Positions 15,583-22,367 of a stretch of DNA of 31,842 nt are shown one piece after another (position 1 is the first letter of the stretch; the number at the start of each line of letters is the position of its first letter). The notes beneath the pieces were generated by a model. That model searched no databases. It was not told the DNA's origin and was given only the letters and a program-made list of their open reading frames with translations. Origin of the DNA: a virus. The stretch covers positions 1 to 31,842 of the IMG/VR virus record IMGVR_UViG_3300048930_000428, one strand, 5' to 3'. Position numbers and translations under genes: made by a program.

Positions 15583-16064
15583 GGGGTTGGTCCCTCCGCG
15601 GAAGCAGTTTCGATGGGGTGCGCCTCAAGGTAATTTCTCCACATGCGGTGCAGTTCGGGGTCTCCGCTCAAGTCATTTTCAAAAGAGGACCACCGTCCTA
15701 GTCTGCCGCGAACGGTTTGAAGGGCAAGACCTAAGCTTTGCGCGATCGAGTCAATGTCTTTGCCGGCTTCTTGCTGAACTCTGGCTTTGTAGCAACTATG
15801 CATGTGTCGGAAGCGGCCCACGAACCACTCCCTTCTTGCCGCCAGTGCACGTTGCCTTTCCTTCGCCAATTGATCGCGCACAACATGTTCCGGTACGCTC
15901 ACGGCCTGGTATGCGTAGCACCATGCCTCCTTAGGAAGAATCTGAGCCCCGCCCTGAGGAATCCAACCTGCCGCCATAAAACTGCTGACACTTCTCTCCA
16001 ACTTCTCGATCGCGTCACTCACGCCAGTTTCCGATAGCACCCAAATCACGCGATATGTATCCAT
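15579..16064 (-). CDS. DUF1737-like protein with helix-turn-helix-type C-terminus
   Basis: The start is the ATG at 16064 (MDTYRVIWVLSE), two bases after the upstream stop. The 161-residue protein has an N-terminal block in the style of DUF1737: a YRVI strand, a LERSVSSFMAAGWIPQGG helix and turn, and a second strand. The C-terminal half includes GKDIDSIAQSLGLALQTVRGRLGRW, a plausible helix-turn-helix. A DNA-binding regulator is possible. The GWxPQGG pattern is clear, but its biochemical role is unknown in the family. Confidence 0.58.
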   Translation of the reverse strand: MDTYRVIWVLSETGVSDAIEKLERSVSSFMAAGWIPQGGAQILPKEAWCYAYQAVSVPEHVVRDQLAKERQRALAARREWFVGRFRHMHSCYKARVQQEAGKDIDSIAQSLGLALQTVRGRLGRWSSFENDLSGDPELHRMWRNYLEAHPIETASAEGPTP

Positions 16065-16066
16065 CT

Positions 16067-16633
16067 TTAGTGCCCCTTTCGCTTGAGGACGGGCGGGCGC
16101 TTGCCCTTGCCCAAATAGGTCAACTGTGCCCGGTTGGCGAGTTCGCCCCAGCCGTCCAACCCCCAACGCAGGAGGATACCCTGCGCATTCGGCAAGTGGC
16201 CGGGCCGGTTGGCGTTCCAGTAGTCAATCGTGGGCATGATGTTGCCCACGGCCATCGTCTGCAGCTCCAAGAGGATTTCTCGATACTGGGCGCGGCGTGT
16301 CTCCGCGTCTAGGTCCGCCTTGTGGTGCGCCTGTTCCGCGTCCACCTCCGCCAGCGTGCGCGGCGGCTTGGTCAGGAGATCCGCCACCTCCGCGGTTTCC
16401 CCGCGCCCGTTGGGTTCGTTGTGCGCCGTGGGCGGGGTGCGCAGGGTGGACGCGCCGACGGGCCGCTCCAGACCGGGCAGCATTTTGCCCGCCTCAATCG
16501 CGGCCATCACCATGGCCGGGGTCATGGTCGGGGCCTGGTCGACCGGGAAGCCGAATAGGGCAAAGTAGGTGCGCAGCTTGTCATTGGCTGCGCCGGTGAG
16601 GGTTTCGATCTGGTCGAGTTCGAGCGAAAGCAT
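16067..16633 (-). CDS. Hypothetical protein (188 aa)
   Basis: This 188-residue soluble protein opens with a helical region (LELDQIETLTGAANDKLRTYFALFG). It has a proline- and glycine-rich linker (about 65-90) and a charged helix (LAEVDAEQAHHKADLDAETRR). It ends with basic residues (PPVLKRKGH). The C-terminal LLRWGLDGWGELANRAQL could be a small fold. It follows the sigma-factor gene by 18 bases. No family is recognised. Confidence 0.6.
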   Translation of the reverse strand: MLSLELDQIETLTGAANDKLRTYFALFGFPVDQAPTMTPAMVMAAIEAGKMLPGLERPVGASTLRTPPTAHNEPNGRGETAEVADLLTKPPRTLAEVDAEQAHHKADLDAETRRAQYREILLELQTMAVGNIMPTIDYWNANRPGHLPNAQGILLRWGLDGWGELANRAQLTYLGKGKRPPVLKRKGH

Positions 16634-16651
16634 GATGGCCTCCTGTGAATG

Positions 16652-17140
16652 TTAAGCCGCAACCTTTTGTAGCTTCTCGATGGCCCGATGCCGCCGGGCC
16701 TTAACGGTTTCCACGGAAACGTCCAGCGCCGCCGCCAGCGCGTCATACCGATAGCCGTCCACATACAAGGCGAGCACCTCGATCTGCTTGTCGGTCAGGT
16801 GCGCCCGCCGAATGGCAACCTGCGCGTCGATCTGCGCATGGGTGTCGTCGGCAAAGTCGCCGCAGGGCAGCGCATACTCCATTTCCTCCCAGTCGACATG
16901 CTGGGCTTTGCCCCGCGCCCGGTAGTGGTCGATCACCAGCCGCTGGGCCACGGTGTGCATGTAGGCGGCCCAGTTGCCGACCTCGACCTGGCGGTGCTCG
17001 GCATTGACCAACCGCACCCACACTTCCCCGGCCAGGTCGTCGGCCAGCTCCCAGTCGTTCACCTTGGAGGCGATCCAGGACCGCAGCTTGGCATGATGTT
17101 CGGCGAAGAGCCGCCGCCAGTTGACGGTGCGGTGGCTCAT
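16652..17140 (-). CDS. ECF-like RNA polymerase sigma factor
   Basis: The start is the ATG at 17140, overlapping the upstream stop (ATGA). The 162-residue protein has a sigma region 2 (about 15-80: LADDLAGEVWVRL and MHTVAQRLVIDHYRARG) and a region 4 helix-turn-helix (about 112-160: LTDKQIEVLALYVDGYRYDALAAALDV...ETVKARRHRAIEKL). Region 3 is absent, as in ECF sigma factors. It lies in the middle of the minus-strand operon, where a factor that switches on late phage genes would be expected. That target is inference. A helix-turn-helix protein with another role is less likely, since both sigma domains are present. Confidence 0.78.
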   Translation of the reverse strand: MSHRTVNWRRLFAEHHAKLRSWIASKVNDWELADDLAGEVWVRLVNAEHRQVEVGNWAAYMHTVAQRLVIDHYRARGKAQHVDWEEMEYALPCGDFADDTHAQIDAQVAIRRAHLTDKQIEVLALYVDGYRYDALAAALDVSVETVKARRHRAIEKLQKVAA

Positions 17141-17418
17141 GACCTGTCCATCCATTCGGGTTCGGTTAGCCGGTCGCCCAGCTCCGCTTCAATGTCCCAG
17201 ATGGCCTCCAGCTTGCGCCGGATGTCGAAGCGCAGCGCCTCAAGCTCTTCGGCGTTCGTGGTCGATTGCCTTTGGCTGCGCAGATGCCGCAGATCTTCGC
17301 GAAGCCCTTTGAGCTGTTCGTCTGGGTCTTCGCCGTGTTCTCTGATGTAGGCGGCGATGCACTTGTCCCGCTGCAGCAGCCGGTTCGCCTGCGGACTGCC
17401 AAAGATCAGGCGGCTCAC
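17137..17418 (-). CDS. Helical protein preceding the sigma factor (93 aa)
   Basis: The start is placed at a GTG at 17418 that overlaps the preceding stop (GTGA); the frame is open further upstream but inside the neighbouring gene. The 93-residue protein is strongly helical and charged (DPDEQLKGLREDLRHLRSQR, then EELEALRFDIRRKLEAIWDIEAELGDRL), suggesting a coiled coil. Its stop overlaps the sigma-factor start. It could be a partner of the sigma factor, such as an anti-sigma or assembly protein, but coupling is the only evidence. Confidence 0.6.
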   Translation of the reverse strand: MSRLIFGSPQANRLLQRDKCIAAYIREHGEDPDEQLKGLREDLRHLRSQRQSTTNAEELEALRFDIRRKLEAIWDIEAELGDRLTEPEWMDRS

Positions 17419-17681
17419 GGTTGCACCTGCCCGACGGTCAGCCGCCGCTCCAGCCAGTCGACCACCGTGCGCAGGCTGCCCCGCAGCGCCACGTCCAGCC
17501 AAATCCGGTTGGGGTGGTCGATCACCCGGATGGCCTCAGGCAGAGCCTCCAGCGCCGCCCGCAGGATGGCCTGCAGCTCGCGCACCCGCTCAGGGTCCAC
17601 CGCATCGAAGCGCATGGCGACCTGCCCGCTGCGTTCAGTGTAGGTTTCGACGACAGGAAGATCATCCAGCGATTGGGTCAC
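17415..17681 (-). CDS. Hypothetical protein in coupled middle operon (88 aa)
   Basis: A GTG at 17681 overlaps the upstream stop (GTGA). The 88-residue product contains ETYTERSGQVAMRFDAVDPERVRELQAILRAALEALP, followed by strand-helix segments and ending ERRLTVGQVQP. The overlap with genes on both sides shows tight translational coupling. No family is recognised. Confidence 0.58.
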   Translation of the reverse strand: MTQSLDDLPVVETYTERSGQVAMRFDAVDPERVRELQAILRAALEALPEAIRVIDHPNRIWLDVALRGSLRTVVDWLERRLTVGQVQP

Positions 17682-17953
17682 GCGGCCACCTCCGTCAGAA
17701 TGTCCCGCCGTGCCCACTGCAGCGTGCGCCCCAGCCGCGCCGCCAGGGCATTGGCCAGAAACACGTCGTTGATCGCCACGCCGGGGTGCGCCGCCAGGTA
17801 AGCCAGCAGCGCATCGGCTTCTTTGTCCGACAGGGCCGCCGCTTCCAGCATGGCGCTGCGCTTCCAGGATTCCCCACCCAGCCAGCGCAGCCGGATGGCG
17901 TCGGCGACGCGGTCGTGGATCAGTTTTGCCGTGTGCATTGCATGTGCGTTCAT
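17678..17953 (-). CDS. Hypothetical helical protein (91 aa)
   Basis: The ATG at 17953 lies behind a GAAAGGATAG ribosome-binding site. The 91-residue protein is alanine-rich and helical (LSDKEADALLAYLAAHPGVAINDVFLANALAARLGRTLQWARRD). The second half reads like a small helix-turn-helix, so a DNA-binding role is possible. It heads a chain of GTGA/ATGA-overlapped genes that ends in the sigma factor. Confidence 0.6.
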   Translation of the reverse strand: MNAHAMHTAKLIHDRVADAIRLRWLGGESWKRSAMLEAAALSDKEADALLAYLAAHPGVAINDVFLANALAARLGRTLQWARRDILTEVAA

Positions 17954-17970
17954 GATCTGCTATCCTTTCG

Positions 17971-18261
17971 TTAGAAACAGTTGACCGCTGTTGATGCCGA
18001 GACGGGGGCCGTATCCGCGGCCTCCGTCGCCTTCTCCTGCCCTTCCCACCAGGCGTAGACCTCGTCCCACAAATCCCGCCCGCACCAGGCGACCTGTCCG
18101 GCCTCGATCAGCGCCTGTGCCTCTGCCAAGCTCTGCCCCGTGCGCGCCCGGTCCTTCCACTCCAGGCGGCCCCGTCCTCCCAGCGTGTGGGCAATCGCCC
18201 AGACGTGGTCCGGCTGGGGCATGGGCCGGTGCTTCCAAAAGTTGCAGCCGAAGCGAGCCAT
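17971..18261 (-). CDS. Hypothetical protein (96 aa)
   Basis: The ATG at 18261 directly adjoins the DnaC-like gene's stop. The 96-residue product has an early cysteine and tryptophans (MARFGCNFWKHRPMPQPDHV), a helical centre (SLAEAQALIEAGQVAWCGRDLWDEVYAWWEG) and an unstructured tail. No family is recognised. Its place right after the helicase loader suggests, but does not show, a replication role. Confidence 0.55.
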   Translation of the reverse strand: MARFGCNFWKHRPMPQPDHVWAIAHTLGGRGRLEWKDRARTGQSLAEAQALIEAGQVAWCGRDLWDEVYAWWEGQEKATEAADTAPVSASTAVNCF

Positions 18262-19077
18262 CTACGCCCCCACCATAAAGGGCCGCATGTCCGGCCCGGC
18301 CATCTCGAGCACCACGGCCCGCCCGTCGCGCAGGCGGGATGCCACCTTGTCCGGCAGGCTGTTGACCCGGCTGTTGGTGGCCAGCAGCGTCAGGCAGCTC
18401 TCCATCCGCCGCCAGCGTTCGTCGATCAGCCGCAGAAAGCGCTCCATGGCCCACGGGGTCGAATTGAACTCGTCCAGCTCGTCCAGCGCCAGCACATCGG
18501 CACGCACCAGTAGATCCCAGCGGTCGTCAAAGTCGAGGCCCTCCCGGTGCGGGTTGTAGGCCGCCTTGAGGTAGTCCAGCAGGTCGGTCACGGTGGTGTA
18601 AACCGCCGGCACACCTGCCTCCCGCGCCGCGTTGACCGCACAGATGAGCAGCGCCGACTTGCCAAGGCCCGGCTTGCCGGTGAGTGTCACCATCCCCCGC
18701 CGGGCCATCAGGTGCGCCGTCACCACGTCGATGGCCGGGCCATTGTTGCGGCGCTCCAGCACACCAAAGCGCAGGGCACGCTCCTGATCGGTCAAGCCGT
18801 CGATGCGCAGCAGATAAGACCGGCGGCGTTCGGCCTGGGCGTTCGCCTGACAGGTGCAGCGGATCGCCTTGCCGAAGTCGGGATGTCCCACCGGCACATC
18901 GGCCAAGACAAACCCCTGGTCGCCACAGCGGGCGCAGGCCACCTCAGTGACTCGCCGCGGCGGCACGTTCGGCGGCCTGACGTCGGAAGAACTCTCGGTA
19001 GTAGGCATCGTCTTCGGCGCTGACGGCGGATTCATCTGCCGGAGCAGGGTCCGGGTTGCTTCGCCAACGGTTTGCAT
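18262..19077 (-). CDS. DnaC/IstB-type AAA+ helicase loader
   Basis: The start is the ATG at 19077 behind GAAAGGATC; ATG codons at 19035 and nearby are alternatives. The 271-residue protein has an N-terminal cysteine cluster (C48, C51, C74, C76), as in phage and Firmicute helicase loaders. Walker A is GKPGLGKS (134-141), Walker B is VLALDE (195-200), and TLLATNSRVNSLPDKVASRLRDG forms the sensor and arginine-finger region. Such proteins place the host replicative helicase on the origin. It overlaps the upstream initiator gene by 134 bases, a layout typical of O/P-like replication pairs except for the size of the overlap. Confidence 0.85.
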   Translation of the reverse strand: MQTVGEATRTLLRQMNPPSAPKTMPTTESSSDVRPPNVPPRRVTEVACARCGDQGFVLADVPVGHPDFGKAIRCTCQANAQAERRRSYLLRIDGLTDQERALRFGVLERRNNGPAIDVVTAHLMARRGMVTLTGKPGLGKSALLICAVNAAREAGVPAVYTTVTDLLDYLKAAYNPHREGLDFDDRWDLLVRADVLALDELDEFNSTPWAMERFLRLIDERWRRMESCLTLLATNSRVNSLPDKVASRLRDGRAVVLEMAGPDMRPFMVGA

Positions 19078-19906
19078 GGGGTTGATCCTTTCGTTGATGC
19101 TTATTGGGGACACCGTCTCGATACCAGTCGAAGATCAGTTCCAGGTTGCGCCGGTTCTTAAACCCGGCCCGGTCATACGCCTCAATCACCTGCCGAAGCC
19201 GGTCCAGGTCGGGGCACCGGCGCACCAGGTCATCCTCCTGGGGAAAGGTCAGCTTCTCCTCGCGGCGCTGAATGTCAAATCGCTCGTAGTAGACCTCTAC
19301 CGCGGTTGCGCCGGTGCCCACCGGCACATAGCCGGTCTGGGGGTCGAAGTGGCGCTTGTTGATGTGCCGGGACTTGTGGACCATTGCCCCGTTCTGGCTC
19401 ACCCTTGATGGCAGCGCGACCAGAAGGTCATCCGGGACGGGCGGGGCAGCCGGAGCTGCCCTCTCTTCCCTTTTCGGTTCTGTTGTTGGTTCTAAAGGTT
19501 CAGATCGCGCGTGTGAGTAATTCGCGTCGGAAATGTCCGCTTTTCCGTCAAAAATGTCCGCTTTTCCATGCACAAAATGTCCGCTTTTTCCGTCAAAAAT
19601 GTCCGCTTTTTGTTCTTTGTTCACGGACAAAATGTCCGCTTTTTCGTCGGGGAACAGACGATAGTGGGGGCGCTTGCCGCGGCCGATGGCTCGCTCTTCA
19701 ATGGCGAGATAGCCCTCAGTCGCCAGGGCGTTGAGCACGCGCCGGATTTGGCGGTCGGTGAGGCGGCTTTTCTCCATAAGGATGGGCATCCCCGGCCAGC
19801 ACTCGCCTTTAGCGTCGGCGTGCTCTGCCAAGGCCAGCATGACCAGCAGCTTGCCGCCTTTGAGTTTGCTTTGCTGCCACACCCGATCCCGATATTCTTT
19901 ACTCAT
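18944..19906 (-). CDS. Replication initiator protein with winged-helix N-terminus (O/DnaD-like)
   Basis: The start is taken as the ATG at 19906 (MSKEYRDRVWQQSKLKGGK); the frame is open a little further. The 320-residue protein has an N-terminal winged helix (about 14-85: LLVMLALAEHA, LTDRQIRRVLNALATEGYL). A repeat-coded low-complexity stretch follows (about 88-130, several KADI motifs), then a helical C-terminal part (about 210-270) like the DnaD/loader-contact domain. It precedes and overlaps a helicase-loader gene. The repeat stretch coincides with iteron-like DNA repeats, as in lambda O, so the protein probably binds within its own gene. Confidence 0.75.
   Translation of the reverse strand: MSKEYRDRVWQQSKLKGGKLLVMLALAEHADAKGECWPGMPILMEKSRLTDRQIRRVLNALATEGYLAIEERAIGRGKRPHYRLFPDEKADILSVNKEQKADIFDGKSGHFVHGKADIFDGKADISDANYSHARSEPLEPTTEPKREERAAPAAPPVPDDLLVALPSRVSQNGAMVHKSRHINKRHFDPQTGYVPVGTGATAVEVYYERFDIQRREEKLTFPQEDDLVRRCPDLDRLRQVIEAYDRAGFKNRRNLELIFDWYRDGVPNKHQRKDQPHANRWRSNPDPAPADESAVSAEDDAYYREFFRRQAAERAAAASH
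19531..19644. repeat. Five iteron-like direct repeats, candidate replication origin
   Basis: The unit AAAATGTCCGCTTTT(T) occurs five times, beginning at 19531 (one A short), 19551, 19574, 19596 and 19629. The core TGTCCGC is invariant, and the steps are 21, 23, 22 and 33 bases. The last copy also forms an inverted repeat with an upstream CGGACA (19624-19638). The steps of 23 and 22 move the third copy out of the coding frame of the initiator gene. It therefore encodes KSGHF, whereas the in-frame copies encode KADI. The DNA, not the protein, is thus what is repeated. Iterons inside the initiator gene are known for lambda-type phage origins. Confidence 0.8.
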
Positions 19907-19932
19907 CCCAATCCACCATCTCTCATTCCCTC

Positions 19933-20016
19933 GGGGGTGGGTGTCAGTCCCCACCCCCATCCACTAGAGGTCTCGCCGCGGCCCGACCAGTCTGGGCCGG
20001 ATCTACCTGGTCGGGC
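19933..20016. promoter_or_regulatory. Structured leader upstream of the replication initiator
   Basis: The roughly 205-base gap between the initiator and the next upstream gene holds two strong inverted repeats. GGGGGTGGG/CCCACCCCC (19933-19941 and 19950-19958) has an 8-base loop. GCCCGACCAG/CTGGTCGGGC (19981-19990 and 20007-20016) is a perfect 10-base pair with a 16-base spacer. No T-run follows on the minus strand. They may be operator or RNA control elements for the initiator. The rest of the gap (20017-20111) shows no gene. Confidence 0.55.
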
Positions 20017-20111
20017 ACCTTCCATCACAGGACGTCTACTCCACAAACCGCCCCGCCGGTCACTCAGGCTGCGGCAGATGGCAGGCGGGGCATTGCACCC
20101 CGCTGCGGGCG

Positions 20112-20339
20112 TCAACCCGCTGCCAAACCCATCTGGGTTGCGACCTGCACCAGCCCGATCGCCATCCCGACCGCCAGCACGAACCCGATCAGAATCACGA
20201 TGTACGCCACGATGTGCATTCCACCCTCGATGTCGTGCTGCTCTTCCTGCGCGGCGTCCGGCTCATCGTCCGCCGCCAGCGCCCCATCCACGTCCACCCC
20301 GTAATAGCGGGCGTCCATCTCGTCGACATGCCGGGTCAT
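20112..20339 (-). CDS. Single-pass membrane protein (75 aa)
   Basis: The ATG at 20339 overlaps the preceding stop. The N-terminal half is polar and acidic (DGALAADDEPDAAQEEQHDI). The C-terminal half is one membrane helix (MHIVAYIVILIGFVLAVGMAIGLV). It is the third of four small genes in a row that run between the integrase promoter region and the initiator. Its function is unknown. Confidence 0.6.
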   Translation of the reverse strand: MTRHVDEMDARYYGVDVDGALAADDEPDAAQEEQHDIEGGMHIVAYIVILIGFVLAVGMAIGLVQVATQMGLAAG

Positions 20340-20512
20340 CGCCGCACCTCGATCTCGTCCCACACGTACCCGGTGCCGTTGCAGGCCGGGCAAGTGCCGT
20401 TGCGTCCGGTGCCCAGACAGTCGGTGCACACCCGCTTGATGCGCCGCTTGTCGTGGGCCGCCATGAAGAGCACCAGCAGGATGCCAATCAGGGTTGCTGT
20501 GATTTCAGCCAT
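20336..20512 (-). CDS. Membrane-anchored microprotein with DnaJ-type zinc motif (58 aa)
   Basis: An ATG at 20512 overlaps the upstream stop (ATGA). The 58-residue product has an N-terminal membrane helix (about 3-19), a basic patch (DKRRIKR), then CTDCLGTG and CPACNGTG (C29, C32, C41, C44). These are two half-motifs of the CxxCxGxG type found in DnaJ zinc fingers and in TsaC- or CbbQ-unrelated rubredoxin-like knots. No J-domain is present. Its stop overlaps the next gene's start. A membrane-tethered zinc knuckle this small is unusual. The role is unknown. Confidence 0.68.
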   Translation of the reverse strand: MAEITATLIGILLVLFMAAHDKRRIKRVCTDCLGTGRNGTCPACNGTGYVWDEIEVRR

Positions 20513-20739
20513 CAGTCGCCTCCGTCCCGGTAGCGGAGCAGATCCTGGAGGATGCCGATCCGCTCGATCTTTGCCATCAAGAGCGCCGTGTATAGCGCCA
20601 ACTCCCGCGCCTTACTTGAATTGATTTGGACGAGCTGGCGTAGCGCCACCAACTCATCCTCCTCGCTACGGATCACCCGCCGCAGTTCCTCCCGCCAGAT
20701 ATAACCGCCGGCCACGCGGCGGTCAGGCGCATCAGGCAT
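20512..20739 (-). CDS. Helical hypothetical protein (75 aa)
   Basis: The ATG at 20739 overlaps the upstream stop (TAATG). The 75-residue product is a mostly helical, charged protein (EELRRVIRSEEDELVALRQLVQINSSKARELALYTALLMAKIERIGILQDLL), probably a coiled coil or small helical bundle. It is coupled to genes on both sides. No family is recognised. Confidence 0.6.
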   Translation of the reverse strand: MPDAPDRRVAGGYIWREELRRVIRSEEDELVALRQLVQINSSKARELALYTALLMAKIERIGILQDLLRYRDGGD

Positions 20740-21074
20740 TACTCTCTCACTTGGTCATTGACCTTCGGGAACGGCTGGTTCCGAATGAATCGCGTGACCA
20801 CGCCGATAGTGATGGGCAGCGCCGCCAGCCCCAACGCCACAAATACGACGACTGCATTCCCAATCCCGATCCAGGGAATCGTGATACCGATGGCAGTCCC
20901 GATTCCCAACGGCGAGCCGACTAGGTAGACAATCGTCTGGTCCCGCGCCGGCTGATCAAAAATGAAACCCAGCACCCGGTCATAGATCACGCCCAGCACC
21001 AGGAGAGACAAAATCGCCAGTCCCACGCTGGGAAGAGGAAACGTTGCCGGGGACCACTCTGCCGCAAAAGCCAC
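20739..21074 (-). CDS. Membrane protein, first gene of the minus-strand operon (111 aa)
   Basis: The start is a GTG at 21074 behind GGAGG. The 111-residue protein has an N-terminal hydrophobic helix (VGLAILSLLVLGVIYDRVLGFIF) and two more membrane segments in the C-terminal half (GSPLGIGTAIGITIPWIGIG and NAVVVFVALGLAALPITIGVV). A GCAAAAG/CTTTTGC inverted repeat (21064-21080) surrounds the start codon and could affect translation. The function is unknown. Confidence 0.6.
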   Translation of the reverse strand: MAFAAEWSPATFPLPSVGLAILSLLVLGVIYDRVLGFIFDQPARDQTIVYLVGSPLGIGTAIGITIPWIGIGNAVVVFVALGLAALPITIGVVTRFIRNQPFPKVNDQVRE

Positions 21075-21086
21075 TTTTGCCTCCAG

Positions 21087-21108
21087 TTCAATACAAATTC
21101 AGTACAGG
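21087..21108. repeat. Short tandem repeat between divergent operon and integrase
   Basis: TTCAATACAAA is followed directly by TTCAGTACAGG: two 11-base units whose first nine bases differ at one position. They lie in the 126-base gap between the minus-strand operon and the integrase start. They could be integrase arm-type sites or an operator. An 11-base step places them about one helical turn apart. Confidence 0.4.
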
Positions 21109-21200
21109 TTTGTTGCCTCGAGTACGCCCTTCCCTCACACTGGAAAGGGGCCACTACTGTTCAGGGATTGCACCGTTCCGAAAACCGGGGAGGAAACGTC

Positions 21201-22223
21201 ATGGTTACTACCTCACTCCGCATCCAATCCTTACCCCGAAGGGATCCTGAGGAAATGCTTGTTGTCTCTTTCGCCCCCGGCATCGAACAGGTAGATGCTA
21301 CGGCCCTGCCCCATCTACTGCCCGCCTACCTAGCCGACGCTCAAACCAACGGAATTGCAGATTCGACCTATGAACTCTATCGCCGCCAGCTCACCCCATT
21401 CCTCGAATTTCTGGGCGAGACCGTTGCCGCTAACGACTGGCACATCAGTCAACCCGCCCTGCGTCTTTACCCCGACTGGCTGCGCCGCCGCAGTCTCCGG
21501 GAGGCTACCGTGGAGACCTACTGCCGCCGCGCCCGCCAACTGCTCAAATGGCTCTACACCTCGGGCCGGCTGCCCATCGATCTCTCCCAGTGGCTGCCCA
21601 AACCCGCCGATCCCCCGGCCCGCACACGCGTGCTGCGCGCCGACGAGATCGTCAAGCTCTTTGCGGCTATCCCCGACAGTTTCCGGGTGCGCAACATGGC
21701 CCTGCTGGCGTTCCTGATCGAAACCGGGGCGCGGCGCATGGAGGCCGCCAACGTGCGCTGGCAGGACGTGGAGCACGCCGCCGATACCTATCGGGGCGCA
21801 GCCTATTTGCCCAAAACCAAAGGCTACCTGCGCACCGACAAGACGCGCACAGTGGTCTTTGGTGAGGTGACGGGAAAATTGTTGCAGATGCTGCGGGTGG
21901 TACAGTCCCCGTCCGCGGATGAACGGGTGTTTCGGATCAGCAATGTGGGCGTGCGCCAAGTGATGGAAACCCTGGCGGACCGGGCGGATGTCCGGTTTAG
22001 CGCTCATGACCTGCGCCGCACCTTCTCGACTTACTGGATGCGCACTTGTGTCGCCCCCAACCCGTCCCTGGCGGAACAACTGCTTAACTTTCAACTGGGC
22101 CACACCAGCGAACGCAAGGCGACCGTGGCCCGCAAACACTATATCGTGCTCGATCCGACCGATGTGCTGCGCTACTACGTCAGCCCGCTGGACGACGTGG
22201 CGCTGTCGGGCCTGAACCGCTGA
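21201..22223 (+). CDS. int: Tyrosine-type site-specific integrase
   Basis: The start is the ATG at 21201 behind GGGGAGGAAACGTC; the frame is open 11 codons further upstream. The 340-residue protein has an N-terminal SAM-like core-binding domain (about 38-125) and a catalytic domain (about 142-340). The full catalytic set is present: R178 in ETGARRMEA, K206 in LPKTKGYL, H269 and R272 in HDLRRTF, H301 in LGHTS and the nucleophile Y314 in RKHYIVLD. It would insert and excise the phage genome at an att site. A tRNA gene and a palindrome-rich gap lie directly downstream, a usual att neighbourhood. No excisionase was recognised. Confidence 0.9.
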   Translation: MVTTSLRIQSLPRRDPEEMLVVSFAPGIEQVDATALPHLLPAYLADAQTNGIADSTYELYRRQLTPFLEFLGETVAANDWHISQPALRLYPDWLRRRSLREATVETYCRRARQLLKWLYTSGRLPIDLSQWLPKPADPPARTRVLRADEIVKLFAAIPDSFRVRNMALLAFLIETGARRMEAANVRWQDVEHAADTYRGAAYLPKTKGYLRTDKTRTVVFGEVTGKLLQMLRVVQSPSADERVFRISNVGVRQVMETLADRADVRFSAHDLRRTFSTYWMRTCVAPNPSLAEQLLNFQLGHTSERKATVARKHYIVLDPTDVLRYYVSPLDDVALSGLNR

Positions 22224-22291
22224 AGTATTTAACCAATATCTGCGGGATAGAAGGATCACCAGAGTACGTCCTATTCCACGTTGATGATTAT

Positions 22292-22367
22292 GCGCCCGTA
22301 GCTCAGTGGATAGAGCACTTGGTTGCGGACCAAGAGGTCAGGGGTTCGAGTCCCTTCGGGCGTGCCA
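22292..22367 (+). tRNA. tRNA-Arg (anticodon GCG)
   Basis: This 76-base gene folds fully. The acceptor stem is GCGCCCG with CGGGCGT, ending in a G-U pair. The D-arm is GCTC/GAGC. The anticodon stem is CTTGG/CCAAG with loop TTGCGGA, so the anticodon is GCG at 22325-22327. The T-arm contains TTCGAGT, and CCA is encoded. It would read CGC and possibly CGU. Most bacteria read these codons with an ACG tRNA modified to inosine, so a GCG anticodon is uncommon. It lies 68 bases after the integrase, so it could be an attachment-site gene or a phage-borne tRNA. Confidence 0.93.

Noticed and set aside
19531-19644. Short regularly spaced repeats considered as a CRISPR array
   Set aside because: Repeats are only about 15 bases with 6-18 base gaps, lie inside a coding gene, and no cas genes are present; iterons fit better.
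21330-22259. Minus-strand frame of about 309 codons opposite the integrase
   Set aside because: The integrase on the plus strand has the full catalytic set; the antisense product has no recognisable fold.
22292-22367. The tRNA as proof of a prophage-chromosome border
   Set aside because: Phage-type genes lie on both sides of it and no second copy of its 3' end is seen, so a border cannot be claimed from this window.
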